A stretch of 8,589 bases of DNA from an uncultured bacterium. GTDB taxonomy: Bacteria > Actinomycetota > Coriobacteriia > Coriobacteriales > Coriobacteriaceae. Both the position numbers and the translations under genes were made by a program. How positions within the stretch are numbered: position 1 is the stretch's first letter; each line of letters opens with the position of its first letter. The notes beneath the pieces were generated by a model that saw nothing but the letters and a program-made list of their open reading frames with translations, was not told where the DNA came from and did not search any database. The stretch covers positions 1 through 8,589 of the forward strand of contig CAJMOL010000052.1 of assembly GCA_905215095.1 (NCBI GenBank). Direction: 5' to 3'. This document shows, piece after piece, positions 6,533-8,589 of this stretch.

Positions 6533-6558
6533 GTATACACGGTTCCGGGCGTGTCCAT
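6533..6558 (-). repeat. 26-nt motif, copy in the rplW-rplB gap
   Basis: Read on the minus strand this copy starts ATGGACACGCCCG and ends CCGTGTATAC. It matches the copy at 8398-8423 in 23 of 26 positions. ACACG and CGTGT within it can form a 5-bp hairpin with an 8-nt loop. In the other copy the one stem difference (C to T) turns a C-G pair into a U-G pair, so the hairpin is kept. GGGCGT just upstream (6569-6564) can also pair with its ACGCCC (6552-6547). Confidence 0.7.
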
Positions 6559-6577
6559 TTTATACGCCCAAAACCTT

Positions 6578-6613
6578 GAGCTCTCGCCTCCCCTATTTGG
6601 GAGGCATGAGCTC
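6578..6613. repeat. Two-tier perfect inverted repeat in the rplW-rplB gap
   Basis: GAGCTC (6578-6583) pairs with GAGCTC (6608-6613), and GCCTCCC (6586-6592) pairs with GGGAGGC (6599-6605). The tiers are separated by a 2x2 internal loop, and the apical loop is 6 nt. It begins 18 nt after the rplW stop. No T-run follows on the minus strand, so it does not look like a normal terminator; an RNA-processing or mRNA-stabilising hairpin is more likely. Confidence 0.6.
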
Positions 6614-6631
6614 ACTCAACAGCAGCGAGTC

Positions 6632-6919
6632 TTAGGCCTGGTTGCCAAAGACCTCGATGGTGTCGCCCTCGGCCAGCGTGACGATGGCCTTCTTCCAAGA
6701 ACGGGTCTTGCCGGCGACATAGCGCACGCGCTTGGTCTTGGGCTTGACCGTCAGGGTGTTCACGCGAACGACCTTGACGCCGAAGATCTCCTCGACAGCG
6801 TCCTTGATCTGATACTTGTTAGCATCCTTGGCGACCTCGAACGTGTACTTGTTCAGCTCCATGCCGGAGAAGGAACGCTCGGACACGATCGGACGGATGA
6901 TGATCTCGTGGGCGGTCAT
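6632..6919 (-). CDS. rplW: 50S ribosomal protein L23
   Basis: A 95-residue L23, the exit-tunnel protein that docks trigger factor and the signal recognition particle. The N-terminal RPIVSERS places E14 where E. coli L23 has E18, the residue that binds trigger factor. YTFEVAKDANKYQIKDAVEEIFGVKV (25-50) and NTLTVKPKTKRV (54-65) are the conserved core, with SWKKAIVTLAEGDTIEVF at the end. The ATG follows the rplD stop with no gap (TAAATG), and its SD GGAGG lies within the end of rplD, so the two are coupled. The next gene, rplB, is unusually far away. Confidence 0.98.
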   Translation of the reverse strand: MTAHEIIIRPIVSERSFSGMELNKYTFEVAKDANKYQIKDAVEEIFGVKVVRVNTLTVKPKTKRVRYVAGKTRSWKKAIVTLAEGDTIEVFGNQA

Positions 6920-7546
6920 TTATGCAAGCACCTCCCCGAAGTGAGCGGCGATGTCGGCGGGCATCAGCACGGCATTGTTGTTGACGAGATCGTAGGTGTT
7001 GGCCTCGTCAGCGGTGATGATGAACGTCTTGGGAATGTTGCGGAACGACAGGTAGGCGTTGACGTCCTCATCGCGAACGATGATGGTCAGACGCTTGCCC
7101 TCAAGGCCGAGAGCCTTGAGCATGGCGACGGCAGCCTTGGTGGAAGGCTTCTCGAAGCCGTAGTCGTCGACGAGCACGAGCTCGCCATCGGCCAGCTTGG
7201 CGGACAGCGCGGAGCGCATAGCCAGCTTGACCTCCTTGTTGTTCATACGCTTAGCGTAGGAACGGGGCTTGGGGGCGAAGACAACGCCACCGTGACGCCA
7301 CTGGGCAGCACGGATGGAACCCTGGCGGGCACGGCCGGTGCCCTTCTGACGCCAAGGCTTCTTGCCGCCACCGGAAACCTCAGAGCGGCCCTTAGCGGAC
7401 TGGGTGCCCTGACGCCAAGAGGCCATCTGGCACTTGACGATGTGGTGCATAACGTGGATGTTCGGCTCGATGCCGTACACCTCAGCGGCGAGCTCGGCCT
7501 CGGCGACCTTCTTGCCCTCGCTGTTCTTTACTTCAAACTTTGCCAT
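6920..7546 (-). CDS. rplD: 50S ribosomal protein L4
   Basis: A 208-residue L4, a primary 23S-binding assembly protein. The tunnel loop is clear: GGGKKPWRQKGTGRARQG at 59-76, where K63 matches the E. coli lysine altered in some macrolide-resistant mutants and is intact here, then RHGGVVFAPKPRSY (84-97). The C-terminal half has the usual alpha/beta fold (LVLVDDYGFE, about 123-132). In E. coli L4 represses its own operon by binding the S10 leader; whether this L4 does so is unknown, but the odd leaders in this operon make the question worthwhile. The start at 7546 has AAGGAGA as SD, 46 nt after the rplC stop. Confidence 0.98.
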   Translation of the reverse strand: MAKFEVKNSEGKKVAEAELAAEVYGIEPNIHVMHHIVKCQMASWRQGTQSAKGRSEVSGGGKKPWRQKGTGRARQGSIRAAQWRHGGVVFAPKPRSYAKRMNNKEVKLAMRSALSAKLADGELVLVDDYGFEKPSTKAAVAMLKALGLEGKRLTIIVRDEDVNAYLSFRNIPKTFIITADEANTYDLVNNNAVLMPADIAAHFGEVLA

Positions 7547-7592
7547 TTAAGTGTTCTCCTTGGTATGACGCTGGGCTAAATGGGCTGGGCCC

Positions 7593-8213
7593 TTAGGCCA
7601 TACGGATGGCGACGAGACCATTCTTGGCACCCGGGACAGCGCCCTTGACCAAGATGAGGTTCTGCTCGGCATCGATGCGGACAACGGAAAGGTTCTTGAC
7701 GGTAACGCGCTCGTTACCCATGTGACCGGCCATCTTGACGCCCTTGAGGACGCGCGCAGGATAGGCGCACTGACCGATAGAACCGGGGTGACGCTGGAAG
7801 TGAGAACCATGCGTCATAGGACCGCGGCGCTGACCCCAGCGCTTGATGCGACCCTGGAAGCCCTTACCCTTGGAGGTACCGATGACGTCGACCTTCTCGA
7901 CATCAGCGAAATCAGCGACGGTGACGACCTCGCCGACCTTGTGCTCCTCGCCGTTCTCGACGCGGACCTCACGAAGGAAGCGGACAGGCTCGACGCCAGC
8001 CTTGGCGAAGTGACCAGCCATGGGCTTGTTCACGTTCTTGGCCTTGATGTCGCCGAAACCGATCTGGACGGCGTCATAGCCGTCGGTTGCCTGAGTTTTA
8101 ACCTGCGAGACAGCGCAGGGGCCAGCCTGGATGACCGTGACGGGAACGACGTTGTCGTCCTCGTCCCAAACCTGGGTCATGCCAATCTTGCGGCCGAGAA
8201 TCATGCTGATCAA
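7593..8213 (-). CDS. rplC: 50S ribosomal protein L3
   Basis: A 206-residue L3, which starts 50S assembly and reaches the peptidyl transferase centre through its central loop. It shows [12 protein letters not shown] (5-16), [10 protein letters not shown] (112-121), [19 protein letters not shown] (129-147) and [13 protein letters not shown] (163-175). The start is taken as TTG at 8213, giving MISMILGRK; an ATG three codons inside (8204) is the alternative but has no SD at a useful distance. The TTG is preceded by only a weak GGGA 7 nt away, and that GGGA lies in a possible hairpin. No rpsJ is found in the 376 nt upstream. Confidence 0.96.
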   Translation of the reverse strand: MISMILGRKIGMTQVWDEDDNVVPVTVIQAGPCAVSQVKTQATDGYDAVQIGFGDIKAKNVNKPMAGHFAKAGVEPVRFLREVRVENGEEHKVGEVVTVADFADVEKVDVIGTSKGKGFQGRIKRWGQRRGPMTHGSHFQRHPGSIGQCAYPARVLKGVKMAGHMGNERVTVKNLSVVRIDAEQNLILVKGAVPGAKNGLVAIRMA

Positions 8214-8220
8214 GATATGA

Positions 8221-8271
8221 TCCCAACTCTCGCGTGGTCTTGGGACAATGCGTACACCACCGAGCGTACGC
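8221..8271 (-). promoter_or_regulatory. Tandem hairpins directly before rplC, one covering the weak SD
   Basis: On the minus strand GCGTAC/GTACGC (8271-8266 with 8255-8250, 10-nt loop) is followed by TCCCAA/TTGGGA (8245-8240 with 8226-8221, 13-nt loop). The second hairpin ends 7 nt before the TTG start and contains the only SD-like GGGA. GGGCGTA (8273-8267) overlaps the first hairpin and is also perfectly complementary to TACGCCC of the 26-nt motif upstream (8418-8412), giving a possible alternative fold. Confidence 0.4.
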
Positions 8272-8397
8272 CCCTAGAGGACCACTACTTACACGACGTG
8301 CTCCCCAGCCTTGTATTTCGCCCGGACTACCTGACAACCCTATTAAGCAGGCATTTTGTCCAGCCAGAATACTCCCCTGGTTACACACAGCTGATTA

Positions 8398-8423
8398 GTA
8401 TACACGGCTGCGGGCGTATCCAT
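8398..8423 (-). repeat. 26-nt motif, copy in the rplC leader
   Basis: On the minus strand it starts ATGGATACGCCCG and ends CCGTGTATAC, and differs from the copy at 6533-6558 at only three positions: one stem position with a pairing-compatible change and two loop positions. It lies 185 nt upstream of the rplC start and downstream of the candidate promoter, so it would be part of the transcribed leader. TATACT at its end resembles a -10 box, but no -35 lies at a normal distance. Confidence 0.7.
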
Positions 8424-8500
8424 CGAGATTCATATTTCACTCACATTGTTTACGCAGGTAAAGTGCGTGGAGTCGCCTGGGCTTGGCAGAGGGGCGGCGA

Positions 8501-8530
8501 AATATATTAAGTTTGCTGCTCTACAGTCCT
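8501..8530 (-). promoter_or_regulatory. Candidate promoter of the ribosomal protein operon
   Basis: On the minus strand TATATT (8506-8501, five of six matches to TATAAT) is preceded after 18 nt by AGGACT (8530-8525), which keeps only the GAC of TTGACA. The stretch round the -10 is a local AT-rich island (CTTAATATATTT) in GC-rich DNA. It would give a leader of roughly 280 nt before rplC. The -35 match is weak, so the call rests mostly on the -10 and on position. Confidence 0.4.
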
Positions 8531-8531
8531 G

Positions 8532-8568
8532 CGCAAGACGGAAAGCACATTAAGTGCTTTCCTTTGCG
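8532..8568. terminator. Hairpin at the right edge, possible terminator of an upstream gene
   Basis: GGAAAGCAC (8540-8548) and GTGCTTTCC (8554-8562) form a perfect 9-bp stem with a 5-nt loop, extended by CGCAA/TTGCG (8532-8536, 8564-8568) past a small internal loop. It would separate a gene beyond the window edge from the rplC promoter. The following T-run is short on both strands (TTT on plus), so termination efficiency and direction are uncertain. Confidence 0.5.
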
Positions 8569-8589
8569 TGCGGAACTCGCGACAAACTT

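Larger units (their letters stand above)
8214..8589 (-). other. Long untranslated region upstream of rplC
   Basis: This 376-nt stretch has no supported gene. From its upstream end it holds the edge hairpin, the candidate promoter, the 26-nt motif, several short inverted repeats (for example GACAA/TTGTC, at 8362-8358 and 8337-8333 as read on minus) and the tandem hairpins next to rplC. I looked for S10 and for a tRNA and saw neither. A 96-codon minus-strand ORF that crosses into rplC in another frame is a shadow of that gene. Confidence 0.6.

Noticed and set aside
8098..8388. 96-codon minus-strand ORF upstream of rplC as a possible leader peptide or S10
   Set aside because: It has no S10 motifs, runs out of frame into rplC, and its composition is that of a shadow frame.
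8281..8397. Possible tRNA or known riboswitch in the rplC leader
   Set aside because: No T-loop consensus, no CCA-ended acceptor stem and no riboswitch core that I recognise.
8398..8423. Reading the 26-nt motif as a promoter (TGGATA or TGGACA with TATACT or TATACG)
   Set aside because: The spacer is only 14 nt, too short for a normal sigma-70 promoter, and the pairing-compatible difference favours an RNA element. Not fully excluded.
1..8589. CRISPR array, integrase, attachment site or insertion sequence
   Set aside because: No regularly spaced repeats with unique spacers, no transposase or integrase protein, and no target-site duplications were seen. The GTCCC units are short and irregular.

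Overview
The window reads as chromosomal DNA from a GC-rich actinobacterium, most likely a gut coriobacterium such as Collinsella. The reasons are the protein sequences, the codon bias towards C/G at third positions, and intergenic repeats of the GTCCCC type that I associate with that group. The genus call is inference from memory, not a search. Every gene that can be supported lies on the minus strand, so transcription runs from high to low coordinates.

Right to middle (8213 to 2425): a ribosomal protein operon in the order rplC-rplD-rplW-rplB-rpsS-rplV-rpsC-rplP-rpmC-rpsQ-rplN-rplX (L3, L4, L23, L2, S19, L22, S3, L16, L29, S17, L14, L24). Most junctions are tight (1-nt overlaps, 0 to 46 nt gaps) with clear Shine-Dalgarno (SD) sequences. 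Three gaps break the packing: about 376 nt before rplC, 179 nt between rplW and rplB, and 118 nt between rpsQ and rplN. Each holds inverted repeats that could hide the next gene's ribosome binding site, and the first two share a nearly identical 26-nt motif. These three leaders are the most interesting part of the window. The operon ends in a strong Rho-independent terminator just after rplX. No rpsJ lies directly upstream of rplC and no rplE follows rplX, so the usual S10-spc cluster appears split here.

Middle (1886 to 2400): a gene-free stretch. Next to the terminator is a cluster of small stem-loops and direct repeats built around GTCCC(C/T). Nearer the oxidoreductase gene is a more AT-rich control region with five TGCGCA-type palindromes spaced by about one helical turn, plus a separate near-palindrome.

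Left (1885 to 56): a two-gene operon of a Gfo/Idh/MocA-family NAD(P)-dependent oxidoreductase resembling dihydrodiol dehydrogenases, followed after 3 nt by a DeoR-family repressor. The repressor probably controls its own operon in response to a sugar-phosphate-like effector; the TGCGCA array is the best operator candidate. The window begins with a 37-nt stem-loop of the same GTCCCC design, just after the repressor gene.
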